The position numbers and the translations under genes were made by a program. A DNA stretch of 64,000 nucleotides from Diphasiastrum complanatum (taxonomy: Eukaryota; Streptophyta; Lycopodiopsida; Lycopodiales; Lycopodiaceae), in assembly GCA_029204225.1 (NCBI GenBank), contig CM055107.1:42096007-42160006 (forward strand), written 5' to 3'. Each line of letters opens with the position of its first letter. Within the stretch, counting starts at the first letter, position 1. Shown here piece by piece: positions 34,501-47,114 of the stretch. The notes beneath the pieces are model-generated. The model saw only the letters and a program-made list of their open reading frames with translations, did no database searches and was not told where the DNA came from.

Positions 34501-34817
34501 CTGCTTGAAACTTCTGTCGTAGGCTAAAAGCAGTATGTCGAGGCCAACTATGATGTCAGAAGTTGAAAATAATGACCTGCACTTTTTCCCTTACCAGGCC
34601 ACTCGCCGCTTTTCCACCAATTTGAAATCCAAATCGGCGTCGCCTTCCAAAATGCACTCAGTCGTCAACTCCCAACTACGTGCCCAGTGGAATGGTGAAA
34701 TCCCTTTTGGCGCACTCTGAACACTTTCTCCGCTGTAGTCACTCTGTTTTGTTGTACCATACTTGCAGGTATAGTTCGGGTGCCCTTCATTTGGAGGTTA
34801 TAGCCTTTCGTTTGGGT
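34501..34817 (-). other. B2 untranslated leader, distal part
   Basis: Matches the B1 leader (39090-39410). It ends at TGGGT (34813-34817), the target duplication of element C, and continues at 46141. Confidence 0.75.
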
Positions 34818-34897
34818 TGTGAAAAATGCAAAAATAAGCTTGGTAGAGGCCAAAAATCATGTATGTAGGATGATTACACATGTGTGGAGCCTGTTCC

Positions 34898-35173
34898 ACT
34901 TAAAATTTGCTTTGCACAGGAACACAGATCATGCTACATGGTAGCACAGACAGAAAATCACTCTCCTCAGCAAGCTGACATAGCAACTGTATTTTTCAAA
35001 ATGAAATTACACTGTACATATAGTTGTTCACTCAGGCAACCCATGCATGACCCAGGTTGCAGTTGGCGGGACGCGTGTCCCGTCGACTTGCCTCGTGGTG
35101 AGGCCAACTGATCCTTATCCACTAATAGGACTCATAGTACAGTAACACAGTGATTCTAACTTTAGTTCTAACT
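34898..35173 (-). repeat. B1 3' LTR
   Basis: Read on the element strand it begins AGTTAGAA and ends TTTTAAGT. The polypurine tract TTTTAAGGGAGAG lies just inside (35174-35186). Two short hairpins (GGGACGCGTGTCCC and GCCTCGTGGTGAGGC) lie near 35069-35104. Confidence 0.88.
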
Positions 35174-35226
35174 CTCTCCCTTAAAATAGAGTCACTTTTT
35201 ATACAGTCGTATACATAGCTTTAAAG

Positions 35227-35870
35227 TTAACAAACTTTAAGTACAGAAAGCTTTGATCTAAACTTATCAAACTTTTCTCCAGTAAGTGGCTTAGTGAAAA
35301 TATCAGCTAGTTGTTTTTCTGTGCTACAATGAACAACATGAATTTCACGACTCAGTAGCCTCTCACGTATGAAGTGATATTGAATCTCAATGTGTTTAGT
35401 TCTTTCATGGAATACTGGATTCTTTGCTAGCTGAATGCCACTCTGACTGTCGCTATGTAAAGTCGTGGGATTTTTTTGCTTCATGCCAATTTCTTCCAAG
35501 ATTTGTCTCAACCATATAGCTTCTTGTGTAGCACTACACATTGCCTTATATTCTGCTTCTGTGGTGGAAAGAGCAATTGTGCTTTGCTTCTTACTAGACC
35601 AGGAAAAGCAATTACCACAAAACTGGAATATATATCCTGTGGTGGATCTACGATCATCATAGTCACCTCCCCAATCCGCATCCACATAGCCACACAGCTC
35701 AGGTAACCATCATGCTTCCTGTAAATCAAGCCATACTCTGAAGTGCCTTTCACATAACGCAAAATGCGTTTAGCTACTTTCCAATGCGTTTCCGTAGGTG
35801 CTGCCATAAACTGACTTACAATGCCAACAACATAGCATATATCTGGTCTAGTTGTGGTAAGGTAAATCAA
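35227..35870 (-). pseudogene. B1 RNase H and RT C-terminus
   Basis: [40 protein letters not shown] and EKQLADIFTKPL in one frame. The adjoining frame holds YLTTTRPDICYVVGIVSQFM and HWKVAKRILRYVKGT, the end of the copia RT region. One frameshift lies near 35680. Confidence 0.9.
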
Positions 35871-37398
35871 GCTCCCTACTAACTGTCTATATAGCGTAGC
35901 ATCAAATGACTGTAATTCATCAAGCTTAGAAAGCTTTTTACCTAGTTCAATAGGAGTGTTTACTGGTTTGCAATCCTGTGATCATGTCTATCATCTCTTG
36001 ATTATTTTCCGTAATAATCAAGTCATCAACATAAAGAGCAATCAAAGCAACCATACCATCAAAGCATAAGACATATAGATTTGGATCAGAATGTGTTCTC
36101 ACCATTCCCTTTGAATGAAATTAGACATCAATCCTGCTATACCACGCACGTGGTGCTTGTTTAAGACCATAAAGCACTTTCTTCAAGCGACGTACTTTAT
36201 TTTCCTGTCCTTTCATTACAAAGCCTTTAGGTTGATCCATGAACACTTCTTCTTCTAACTCACCATTTAGAAAAACAAATTTCACATCCATCTGATGCAA
36301 AGGCCAACCAAAATGTGAAGTTAAAGCAATAAGTAGACGTAGAGTATTCCACTTACAAACCGACGCAAAGGTCTCCTCATAGTCAATGCCTTTATTTTGT
36401 GCGTACCCTTTGATCACCAATCTTGCTTTGTGCTTTGCTATACTTCCATCTACATGGCACTTAGTTCTGTATACCCATTTGCAACCAATGGGTTTCTTGC
36501 CAACTGGTGGTTCTACTAAGTCCCATGTGTTATGCTTAGCAATTGACTCCATCTCCTCTCCCATGGCCTTGATCCAAATGTCATCATCCTTCGCTTCACT
36601 ATAAGTCGAAGGTTCTTTGCTTTGAATAATGCTAGATAAGAGAGCATAATTTGCTTCATACCTTTCAGGTAGTATCTTCTCTCTTGTTGATCTTCGTAGC
36701 TCTCCCTGGTTAGATGATCTTGGAAAGTCATCTATGTCGCGGCTCTCCATCAATCTCTCAAACCACTTAGGGAGCTTTCTGTCAGGTGATCGGCTTCCTG
36801 GTGAAAATGTATCCCACGTTACATCCTTCTCCTTGCGTTTGTCACCTGCAATTTCAATCCTTCTTGCACCAAAAGGTTTGTCCCTACCTCTCCAACCTAT
36901 TTCTTGAGGTTGAGTAGTAGTATCTTGAGATGTATCCTCATGTTCATCACTCGGAAGGTCAATGAATGGATCATCATCAGGTGGTATCCTCACTATAGCA
37001 TCTTTCCTACTAGATGTGTCTATCTTCTCAGCATCTTCATCTTCATACATCTTGGATTCATCAAAGATAACATCTTGGCTTATATGGATTTTGTTTTCGA
37101 CTGGATCAAAACATCTATAGCCCTTCATGCGATCATCATATCCTAGGAATATGCACTTGATAGCTTTTACATCTTGTTTACGTCTCTCTTCCTTAGGAAT
37201 ATGTACAAAGGCCTTACATCCAAAGATTTGCAAGTGGTTCACCTTTGGCTTCTTCTTTGTGAATGCTTCCTCAGGTGTTATTTTTGGTATGGCAATGGTA
37301 GGACTTCTATTTTGAAGATAGACTGCCGTGCTACATGCTTCTGACCAAAAATCTTTTGGTAGTTTCATCTCAACTAGCATAGATCTGGCACTTTTCAC
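35871..37398 (-). pseudogene. B1 integrase C-terminus and reverse transcriptase
   Basis: The 425-codon frame (37398-36121) runs from SARSMLVEMKLPKDFWSEAC through FGCKAFVHIPKEERRK to the RT start (KWVYRTKCHVDGSIAKHKAR, then HQMDVKFVFLNGELEEEVFM and KVLYGLKQAPRAWY). The frame stops at 36121. The catalytic YVDD is just beyond at 36022-36033. The FLNG motif and YVDD identify a Ty1/copia RT. Confidence 0.9.
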
Positions 37399-38168
37399 AA
37401 TCTGATCTTAGGACTTTGATTTTCCTACCTGTCTGATTTTCGACCAAGGTTTTGAAGTTCTTGAAGCTATCAAATGCATCTGATTTCTTCTTCAAGAAGT
37501 AGATCCACGTCTTACGTGACATATCATCGATAAAGGTCATGAAATAGAAGGCTTTTCCTAAGGACATGGTCCTCATAGGCCCGCATAAATCTGTGTGGAT
37601 TAAATCCAAGATGTTCTTTGCTCTTGCAACACCTCCTTTATTGAACTTCTCTCGATGCTGCTTTCCATATACACAAGATTCGCACATCGATTTCAAGTGA
37701 TCTTCTATGGTAGGCAGTCCTGTTACCATCTCCAATTTTCTCATCAAACTGAGGCTTCCCAAGTTCAAGTGACCAAGTCTCTTGTGCCACAACTCAGTTG
37801 CAAAGGAACGGATGATACAAGTCCATGTTGCCCCTTGATTGTAGCATTCAACCTATACAATTTTGTATTGGATCTCTTACTCCATTCGCAATAACTTTGA
37901 ACTTTTGGTTCGCATCCTTCACAAAGTAATGATCATGGGCAAATTCTACTTTCAACTTTTGATCAGTAATGACTCCAACAGAAAGTAGATTTTTCTTTAA
38001 ACCTGGTACGTAAAGTACCTCCTTGATCATCCTGCTTTTGCCATCAAGCAATTGGATTGAAACTGTGCCCATCCCCTTGATCATGCACACCTCACCATTT
38101 GCTTGTGAAACAGATGTTCCATTATCCAAAACCTTCAAACTACTGAACCAATTCTTGTTACCTGTCAT
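37370..38168 (-). pseudogene. B1 protease end and integrase N-terminus/core (deleted)
   Basis: Contains the protease-integrase linker (MTGNKNWFSSLKVLDNGTSV), WHKRLGHLNLGSLSLMRKLE, CESCVYGKQH, DLCGPM and VLRSD. Right after the second catalytic Asp the sequence jumps to VKSARSM. Relative to B2 it lacks roughly 45 codons that include the catalytic Glu, so the integrase is dead. Confidence 0.88.
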
Positions 38169-39088
38169 GTGTCTTGTGGCTCCTGAGTCAATATATCATG
38201 CTTGATCATCTTGATTAGATGACAATGCAGATATGAAGATGCTAGAGTCTTCAATCTCACCCTCATCGACAAGGTTACTTGCTTGTTTTGGTTTCCCCTT
38301 GTCTTGTTCCGCCAAGAATTTGCGGCATTCACTCTTCCAATGGCCCTTTTTACCACAATGAAAGCACTTGTCTTTCTTTTTAGTTTTGCTGGAAGATCCC
38401 TCATCCTCCTGAGACTTGGCAAATTGTTGTTTAGACTTCTTCTTGCCCTTGCTCTTGCCTTGTTTTTGGCGTGTGCCTGATCGTCAGTATTTTGACGTCT
38501 AGCTTTCACCATTTCTCATCGTTGCTCTTCCTACATCAAGATTCTTGTGAGCTCGTCAAAGGTTGGCAATCTTTCTCTTGATGCTATTCTGCTCACAAAC
38601 ATCTGATAGGGTTCTGCAATGTCGCATAATGCATTATGCACCAGCTCCACATCACGTATGCGCTCTCCAATAGAATGCAGTTCATCTCTCATTGTCTTGA
38701 TTCTGGTCATGTATGTCTGAATGTGCTCTCCTTGTTCCATGCGGGCACTATTCAACTTTGACTTTAGAAACATGATTCTTGACGGATTTGACGTCTCGAA
38801 CTGCTCCTTTAGCACATCCCATGCCTGTCTAGGTGTAATAGCATCACAAATGTGGGTAATGATGTGATCCTTCACTGACAAGTTAATGAAGGTCAAAGCT
38901 TTCCTCATCTTTTTGTCGAACACTTTGATGTCTGCTTCATTTGGCGGCCTTCTCTCATCACATGTGACGACTTCCCACACATCTTTCTCCATCAGTATGT
39001 TTTTCATTTTGAATTTCCACACTGCATAGTTGGAAATCCCGTCCAATTTGCTACTTTCACTCAAAATGGACTCTCCCATGTTTGCCAT
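38165..39088 (-). pseudogene. B1 gag
   Basis: Starts MANMGESILSESSKLDGISN at 39088 and is open for 185 codons. After a stop and frame change the zinc-knuckle region follows (38512-38165, knuckle in a shifted frame). Very similar to the B2 gag. Confidence 0.9.
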
Positions 39089-40381
39089 CGCAAAACTGCT
39101 TGAAACTTCTGCCTTAGGCTAGGAACAATATGTCGAGGCCAACAGTGATGTCAAAAGTTGAAAATAATGACCTGCACTTTTTTTCTTACCAGGCCACTCG
39201 CCGCTTTTCCACCAATTTGAAAGCCAAATCGGCGTCGCCTTTCGAAATGCACTCATTCATCAACTCCCAACAACGTGCCCAGTGGAATGGTGAAACTACT
39301 TTTGGCGTACTCCGAACATTTTCTCCACTGCAACCACTCTGTTTTGCTGTACCGTACTTGCAGGTACAGTCCGGGTGCCCTTCATTTGGAGGTTATAGCC
39401 TTTCGTTTGGGTCAAAACGGACAAAGGACCCAAAAATAGGAACTTTTCTAGCTTTTGAACTGTTTATTCACTTTGAAGAAACTTCACTCTTCACTTGTGA
39501 AAGGACCCAACTCAACTTTCAGTATGAAAATTTTTAATGAAGTTGAAGGCCAGAATGCACTTCAATTCTTCAGGCCCTGTTCAAAGCTCATCCAATGGCT
39601 GAACCAAATCTTGTAATTCAAATTTATCTCCCATCACAGATTTTGGACTGTTGATTCATTTGACACCTCATATAAAGGTTCAAAGTACATCTGGGCATCA
39701 AACCATACAGACGCTATGGTCTTCGGTACACTAAGTTGTTTATTGCGTTGGGCGCGCGAACAGCCCGCGACCTCCCTGCCTGCGGCCGCGCCTCCCTTCT
39801 CTGATAATTATCAGATTAAGCTCTCCTGTGGATCGTTTTGAGCACGATTTGAGGCCTGGAGCAGGGTCACCCTACTGAATCCATGACTGTAGAGTGTTCA
39901 GTCAGGAAATTCCGTGGAGAAACGGTGATTTTAGCTCAACTTGACAAAGCGGCTTTTTCACCTTTTTACCGCAAATTTGTTAGGTTAACTGTCTGGAGAC
40001 AAATCTCTAACATAAACCTCAGAATCTCTCCATGGCTGATTGACAGTGTGATTAGCTTCCTTCCTATCCTTACGGCATCCAAAACGGTGCACAAACAGCG
40101 AAGAAATCACTAGTTATGTATAAAAACCGTAACCCCAAGTCCAGTTTCAATTTTCAGCTGGCTTCAAAATTGTCAATTTTTCACCAAATTTTTCACTGTT
40201 TGATGCTATGCACAGGCTAATAATCCCTCTGCCGAACTTAGCAAGCCTCTATAAATTAGAAACCGTGCACCAGTGCTTCTCTTTCCGTCTTTAACCCGCC
40301 GTAAATCCCCGAACTCTCAGAAGACAGTTCTTCCGAAGCTCTCTTCAACGACGACACTGTACTGTGTACACTCCCTGTACA
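39089..40381 (-). other. B1 5' untranslated leader
   Basis: A 1.3-kb leader between the primer site and gag with no long frame in the sense direction. The matching leader of B2 is split at 34817/46141. Confidence 0.7.
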
Positions 40382-40393
40382 GCTCTGATACCA
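40382..40393 (-). other. B1 primer binding site
   Basis: The plus strand reads GCTCTGATACCA, i.e. TGGTATCAGAGC on the element strand, directly next to the 5' LTR. It is complementary to initiator Met-tRNA. Confidence 0.88.
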
Positions 40394-40669
40394 ACTTAGA
40401 ATATGCTTTGCACAGGAACACAGATCATGCTACACAGTAACACAGACAGAATATCACTCTCCACAACAAGCTCACATAGCAACTGTATTTTTCAAAATGA
40501 AATTACACTGTACATATAGTTGTTCACTCAGGCAACCCATGCATGACCTAGGTTGCCGTTGGTGGGACGCGTGTCCCGTCGACTTGCCTCGTGGCGAGGC
40601 CAACTGATCCTTATCCACTGATAGGACCCACAGTACAGTAACACAATGATTCTAACTTTAATTCTAACT
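40394..40669 (-). repeat. B1 5' LTR
   Basis: 276 bp, the pair of 34898-35173. Ends on the element strand AGTTAGAA...TTCTAAGT. Confidence 0.88.
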
Positions 40670-42227
40670 GTTCCCACGTGTGAAAATAGTGTACTTGTCA
40701 TGTGCCATAATTATATAGGTTGTACATATGATTTAATTCAAGTTCTAGTGGCTAAAAAGACCAAAAACTAGTTTTCTAGACATATGACACATGGCATCAA
40801 TCTATTGATTGCATGAGCCAAATCCTTGACAAAATTTCCAAAATTCACACGTGTGGGGAATGTCCACAAGAGTGACTGATCTTAATTAAGCTTTGTGATT
40901 GGCACTATAACCTGATTCTAGATTGATCAACAAAATCTAGTTCAGAAGAAATGGCTAATCCACAATCTAGCATGCTAATCAACAGAATATAATAGCAATG
41001 AATCAAAGAATGAATAAAAATACAAGATTTCAATGTATGAGCATTAGCCTCAACACGAGTTAGAGAGAGAGAGCTAGAGAGATAACAAGCAATATTTGTT
41101 TAGATCTAAAATGGCATGAGATAGCTACAAAGCTTTGGTTCTTCATCAATGATTGTGTGGAGAGCTACACATATTTATGGAGTTTGAGGTAGCTCGAGGT
41201 AGAACCATATCTATCCACTCCAAAATGACATCTAAAGTGACATCTAGAGTCTATGTGACATTTGTCACTTGTCATGCATGAAATTCTACCAACTTTTTAC
41301 AAGTGTACTAGTTCTAACTAGAAATGTCCAAATCATCATGCATGTGTCCATTAAACTTTGTGCATGCCTTGCATGTCACTATGGATCACTTACAATTAAT
41401 GCATGTGAGCTGCCACGAGTTTCTACAAGCATAATCATGCTAATTCTATGTCTACAAACTATATGCAAGTTGCATTTATCTAACTAGATAATACATAACC
41501 ATGTAGCTCAAGTTCTATGTAGGCCAAACTTGGCATTTTGCATTAATAAGCTACATACTTGCATGGTACAACATTTGTAGCAAGCCAAGAAATCAATATG
41601 GATTGTTTTTCAATTTTAAAAATCCTTTGGTTAGGTGTCATATCACATGTGTAGAGGACAACTCACATGTGTGGAATAAGCTGAAGTAGGCGAATTTTGA
41701 CTTCTAGAAGATTTCCAAGTAGATCTCCATATAGAAGGAAAATGGACCAAAAGTGCTCAAAATAGAAGATTTTGTCCAAGTGTCAGTTTTGCATGATGAA
41801 TAATCATATGACAAAGCACCTTCACACATGTGGGATCAGAGGGATGATCAGTACCACGAGCTCTCACTTATTGTATATATAGAGCCACATTTGGCCATAA
41901 TCATTGTGAGACACCAATCTTGGTTTTAGAAGCAATTTTGAATGATTCTCTCCATTTGTCTACATTTGTTTTGATTGTTTTGAGGTGCTATCAATGTGTA
42001 CTTGATTTTCAGGTTGGAGTTCGTACTCAGACAGGGTTTCACACGTGGAAAACCAGAAAGTACACCTACCTTCAATCAATTATTGTTCTTGTTAGGATTT
42101 TGTGTCTAGAATTGATCTAGATTAATCTTAATCTCAAGTAGATTGATAGATCAAGTAATCTGACAACCAATCCCTCTTGAGGATTATATTAGGATCCACT
42201 CTTGGTCCTTTTTGTACTTTTTCCACA

Positions 42228-43869
42228 TGGTATTAGAGCCTAGTACAAGAGGTTTTGTTGAAATTGATAGGGTTAATCCAAATCCAAGCCAAAATTAGTA
42301 GTTTTTTGAAAACTAGTCAAATTTTGTGTAGCGAGTTGGATTTGATAGCTATCCTCAAAATTTTTGGTCCAGATCTTGTTGTGGGCTGTAGGAACCCTTT
42401 TCACATGTGTGAGACCGTACAGCTTCGATTTTGACTGAGAAATCTCAAAATTTTGTAGAATTTGACTCACATACCCAATTTGAGTGATTTTTGGAGCAAA
42501 ACCAAGCATTTTCTATATTAAATCTAATCCCTTGATTAGTTCTTGGATTAGATTAGCCAAAAAATTAACATTGAAGCTTGATAGGTGCATTATCTGATCA
42601 TCTCTGATTTTTTGAGTGCATGTTGAAGTTGAGAGTGATTTTGCCAAAAATCATAGATTAAGGAGTGATATGCAAGGTGAGAGGATGAAATCCATTGTAC
42701 CATCACTCTAGATTTGTTCAAGAGTGATAGGATCAAGTTTAGAAGCATCAATTTGCTAAAAAACATCCTTGGATGTGTCCTCCAAGTGAAACCTTTGAGA
42801 GTTTCTAGTGCATATAGAGCATCTATGCAAATCTGCTGTAGAATTTGACATAGATTGGCTTAAATTGAGAGTTCTAGAAAAGAGATTGAGATCTAAGTCA
42901 CATTTTTCAACCCTACTTAATTTGTTTGAGTGATTGTAAGGTTTGAAAAGAGTCATTAAGGTGTCTATGGCAAATGTGTAGAGAGAGATCCAATTTTCTA
43001 AGAGTTCCTTCCTTTGTAGAGGGCAAGATCTAGAAGCTCATTTTGTGTTGTTATTGGTGGAGAGTTTGTCTCTTCCTAAGTGATCAAATATTTCTAAGTG
43101 GCATTAGCTCTTTGAAGCACAATATCTTAGTGAGAAAAATCACAACTTTTGATTTTGAATTTCATTCCAAGTCTTAAAAAGTAGAGTAATTGGTGGAATC
43201 CAATAGGAGTGATTGAATTCAATTTGTTGAGCAAAAATTGACATAGTATGTATGAAACTCAAATTAGTTCTATTCAACTTTGTTTGTGAGAGTGTGAGGG
43301 TCAATTTGTGATCCCATTTGATGTCTAGAATGAGGAGGAGTCCATATTTGAGTATTCATGCATGGTTGAGATCTTTGTGAATCTCTAGTTGTCTAATTTT
43401 TAAGCTTTGTGAAAAATTGGTGGTATAGTTTGTTTTCAAATAAAATCAAATTCATTCTAAATCTCAAGAGTGAGATTATTTGGGTCAAGAGTGAGTCCAA
43501 AAGAAGTGATTAAGTTCTATTTTCAGGTGTTTGAAACAAAACTCATCTTTTGTTCAAGAATCTCAAGTGTTGAGAGAACTAGTCAAGTGAAAAGGAAAAT
43601 CTAGGTGTCAAATCTTTTCATATCCATTTCAACTTTTAAAAGAAAGAGTCATTGGTATTTGATGAGTCCAATAGGAGAGTGGATCTGATTTCTTTAGTGA
43701 TTTGGTTCAAAGATTGTGTGCTTTTGTCTTAATGATCAAAACAAAGTTTCCAAGTGACTAGTGAGCTAGATCTTTTGTAGATCCTTCTAGATTGTTGAAG
43801 ATGTTCAAATCTAGTCTCTTGAGAGTCACAAATTACATTTGTAGAATCATATCATAGGTCTTTATTCAC
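42228..43869 (+). other. element C interior, proximal part: primer site, no readable protein
   Basis: TGGTATTAGAGCC (42228-42240) is a one-base variant of the Met-tRNA primer site. The rest is full of stops in all frames. Confidence 0.6.
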
Positions 43870-45060
43870 ATAGCATCAATAGGTGGCATCCTATTGAAGG
43901 AAAGAAAGGATCCTAAGTGCAACCTTTGTGGCAAGGAAGGATATTTTTTCTCAAGATGCTACAAACAGAAGACAATCCATCCAAGGAGAACCAAAGCAAG
44001 GGGGCCGAGGTAAATGATGGAGCTTCAAGTTCAAAATGCAAATACAAAAAGGACAAGTCCAAGGAAAGGTGTTTCCTTTGTGGAAAGGTGAATGAGGCTT
44101 GGAGTCTCACAAGGACTTGCAAGATTTGTCTTCAAGAGTCCATCACAACACATGTCAAATCTTTTGAAATTTTTCATTTGGAAGTGCATTGTTTGGTTCA
44201 AGATGCAAAGATAGATGTCACTTTCATGAAAGTAACTTGGATTTATTTTATGTCCTTGGAAAGTATTTTGCTTGGAACTTTGGACAAGTTCAAACTTACT
44301 ATTATTATCTAAGAGAAATCAATCAAGAATAAGGAGCAATCACAAAATGAAAATAGTTTCATTTATGCTCTCATGTCAACGTATGAAGAACCATTTCGCT
44401 TTGAAGATATTTTTGTATCTCAAAGGTGGATTAAGGCAATACTAGTTGAGTGTGATGCCTTAAAGTATATCAAAGCATGTTTTCCTTGTAAGCTTACATT
44501 AGTTATGAAGTCAAGGAAATGGAAATGTTTTCATAATGTAAATTCTTTTAGTTTCAATAAGATCATGAATGATGTATTCATTCATAAAAATGAAAATTGC
44601 AAGTTTTCAATCTTAAAGGCAAGTTCTAAACTTCTTATGAAAATAAGTGAAGCATCCAAAGTGGACACTTATATCCATAAGCAAGTAGTTAGCCTTATTG
44701 AGATGGAAATACCTTTTGATTTCAATATTAGAAAAATCATGCCAAGTTGTGGTGATTTTTGGACTTATGTTTCTAGCATAAGTAATCTTGATAATCATAG
44801 GAAGTGCATATTATATGGTCATGGATGTTGTGATCATTATGAGACATGGAGGTCTCGAATTTCCATCAAGAAGGAGCATCATGAAGAGGATCTTAAGGAG
44901 TCATCTCAAGGTTCAAGTGTGCCAAGGATTGAGGAGGAGAGACCTTCTCAAGTTGTGATTCCAAAAAGAAACTCAAGAAATATGGTTGAACCCATGTGGC
45001 TTACATTTCAAGGGAAAGAGGAGCATATCTCATGTGGAGCATGCACATGAAGAAGGAGCA
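43870..45060 (+). pseudogene. element C gag-like remnant and unrecognised ORF
   Basis: Around 43910-43970 one frame reads CNLCGKEGYFFSRC, a zinc knuckle with Tyr in place of His. A second degenerate knuckle, CFLCGKVNEAWSLTRTC, follows near 44070. The 225-codon frame 44373-45050 (MSTYEEPFRFEDIFVSQRWI onward) is open but I do not recognise it. It might be a decayed part of the same polyprotein. Confidence 0.45.
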
Positions 45061-45326
45061 AGCTTCAAGGTCAAGCATTTACATGAAAATTGACAGGAAT
45101 CAATTTTGGAAGTGCTAGGATGGTGCAAAGTTCTCAAGTTCATCAAAGATCTCAACATCAAAGAAGCACTATTATGGATATGGTGATTTCAGATCAAAAT
45201 CAAGCTCATTGGCTGATCTTTGCACCTTTTGAACTAGCAAAAACCAATTTAGCCCATGGAGTCAAGTTCAAGATCATCATGTTTTCCATCAAGCTAGATC
45301 TACCAAGCTAGTTTTTTGAGGAGGAG

Positions 45327-46140
45327 TGTGAAAAATGCAAAAATAAGCTTGGTAGAGGCCAAAAATAATGTATATAGGATGATTACAAATGTGTGGAGCC
45401 TATTCCCACGTGTGAAAATAGTGTACTTGTCATGTACCATAATCATATAGGTTGTACATATGATTTAATTCAAGTTCTAGTGGCTAAAAAGACCAGAAAC
45501 TAGTTTTCTAGACACATGACACATGGCATCAATCTATTGATTTCATGAGCCACATCCTTTGGTTAGGTGTCATATCACATGTGTAGAGGACAACTCACAT
45601 GTGTGGAATAAGCTGAAGTAGTCGAATTTTGACTTCTAGAAGATTTCCAAGTAGATCTCCATATAGAAGAAAAATGGACCAAAAGTGCTCAAAATAGAAG
45701 GTTTTGTCCAAGTGTCAGTTTTGCATGATGAATCATCATATGACAAAGCACCTTCACACATGTGGGATCAAAGGGATGATCAGTACCACGAGCTCTCACT
45801 TATTGTATATATAGAGCCACATTTGGCCATAATCATTGTGAGACACCAATCTTGGTTTTGGAAGCAATTTTGAGTGATTCTCTCAATTTGTCTACATTTG
45901 TTTTGATTGTTTTGAGGTGCTATCAGCGTGTACTTGATTTTCAGGTTGGAGTCGTACTCAGACAGGTTTCACACGTGGGAAACCAGAAAGTACACCTACC
46001 TTCAATTAATGATTGTTCTTGTTAGGATTTTGTGTCTAGAATTGATCTAGATTGATCTTAATCTCAAGTAATCTGACAACCAATCCCTCTTGAGGATCAG
46101 ATTAGGATCCACTCTTGGTCCTTTTTGTACTTTTTGCACA
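45327..46140 (+). repeat. element C right LTR
   Basis: 814 bp, TGTGAAAAATGC...TTTTTGCACA, preceded by a polypurine tract. Rich in CACATGTG/CACGTG words. Confidence 0.85.
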
Positions 46141-47114
46141 TGGGTCAAAACGAGCAAAGGACCCAAAAATAGGGATTTTCCTTGTTTTTGAACTGTTTCT
46201 TTACATTGAAGAAACTTCACTCTTCACTTGTGAAGGGACCCAACTCCAATTTCAGTATGAAAATTTTTAATGAAGGTGAAGGCCAGGATGCACTTCAAGA
46301 CCCTTCAAGACCTTTTCTTCAACATATAATGGCTTATAGCAATCCAACGGCCCACAGGAAGCTCATCTCTACCATTGATTATCTTGTATCTGGATCCAAC
46401 GATCTAGAATTCATTTGGACATTAAACCACATCCTTGGAGATGCGACACACTCTAATACATGGAGTTGCCACCTTCCTTCACGTCGCGTGATCAGCCTGT
46501 GGGCTCTTCACAGCCTCTTCTCCACTTTCAAGCTTCCAGGCTTGCTAGCTATGGCATCCCTCAACCATCTCTCTCTCTCTTTGGGTCGCGGCTGTCTACG
46601 GCCTCCTCTGATATGATTCGCACTGCTAGGACGCCCTCCTCTGGGCTTTTACAGCTCACAAAATGGTTCAGATTAGAGAGAAATCTCTGATTTTATGCTC
46701 CGAAACCCTAGACCAGGGTTTTTCACACAAAACTCTTCTTGGCTTCCAATTCACAGTGTTCTGACAGGCCTATCCTCTTGCTCTGAGGTCGCCCTACTAC
46801 TAGGACTCTGATGCTTTAATCCATTTTCAAACGGTGTCTGATTGAATGCACATTGACTGTGAACACCAAATAGCCTGCTTTGGAATTTCAAAATTTCGTT
46901 TGCTGAGGTTCTGAATCAGCCGACAATCCTTGTCTCTGAATCCTCACACAGTCTCAAGCTCACCAGGCTTCTGTGTGCCAAACTCTCTGCACCAGTGTTT
47001 CTCCTTCCATCTTCAACCCGCCGTAAACCCCGAACTCTCAGAAGACAGTTCTCCCGAAGCTCTCTACAACGACGATGTTGTACTGTGTACACTCCCTATA
47101 CGGATATGATACCA
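46141..47114 (-). other. B2 leader, proximal part, with decayed primer site
   Basis: Continues the B2 leader from 34817 (shared words GGACCCAAAAATAGG and CCGAACTCTCAGAAGACAGT). The primer site at 47103-47114 reads GATATGATACCA, mutated relative to B1. Confidence 0.75.

Larger units (their letters stand above)
34898..40669 (-). mobile_element. copia element B1 inserted in the C left LTR (TSD GTTCC)
   Basis: A complete 5772-bp element between GTTCC at 34893-34897 and 40670-40674. Both LTRs are 276 bp. The minus-strand order is 5' LTR, primer site, 1.3-kb leader, gag, nucleocapsid, protease, integrase, RT, RNase H, polypurine tract and 3' LTR. By eye the LTRs differ at about 18 positions (about 6-7%). 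Frameshifts and an integrase deletion make it inactive. It is the innermost and youngest insertion of the nest. Confidence 0.92.
34818..42227 (+). repeat. element C left LTR, split by B1
   Basis: Begins TGTGAAAAATGC and ends TTTTTCCACA. Without B1 it is about 1.63 kb, about 820 bp longer than the right LTR. The extra segment (about 40829-41628) is bounded by AATCC on both sides, fitting either an insertion here or a microhomology deletion in the right LTR. Confidence 0.75.
34818..46140 (+). mobile_element. copia-like element C inserted in the B2 leader (TSD TGGGT)
   Basis: Flanked by TGGGT at 34813-34817 and 46141-46145. The left LTR (34818-42227) is interrupted by B1. The primer site TGGTATTAGAGCC lies at 42228-42240, the 3.1-kb interior has only degraded gag-like coding, the polypurine tract TTTTTTGAGGAGGAG is at 45312-45326, and the right LTR is 45327-46140. 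With no integrase or RT recognised, it is non-autonomous or heavily deleted. Confidence 0.85.
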
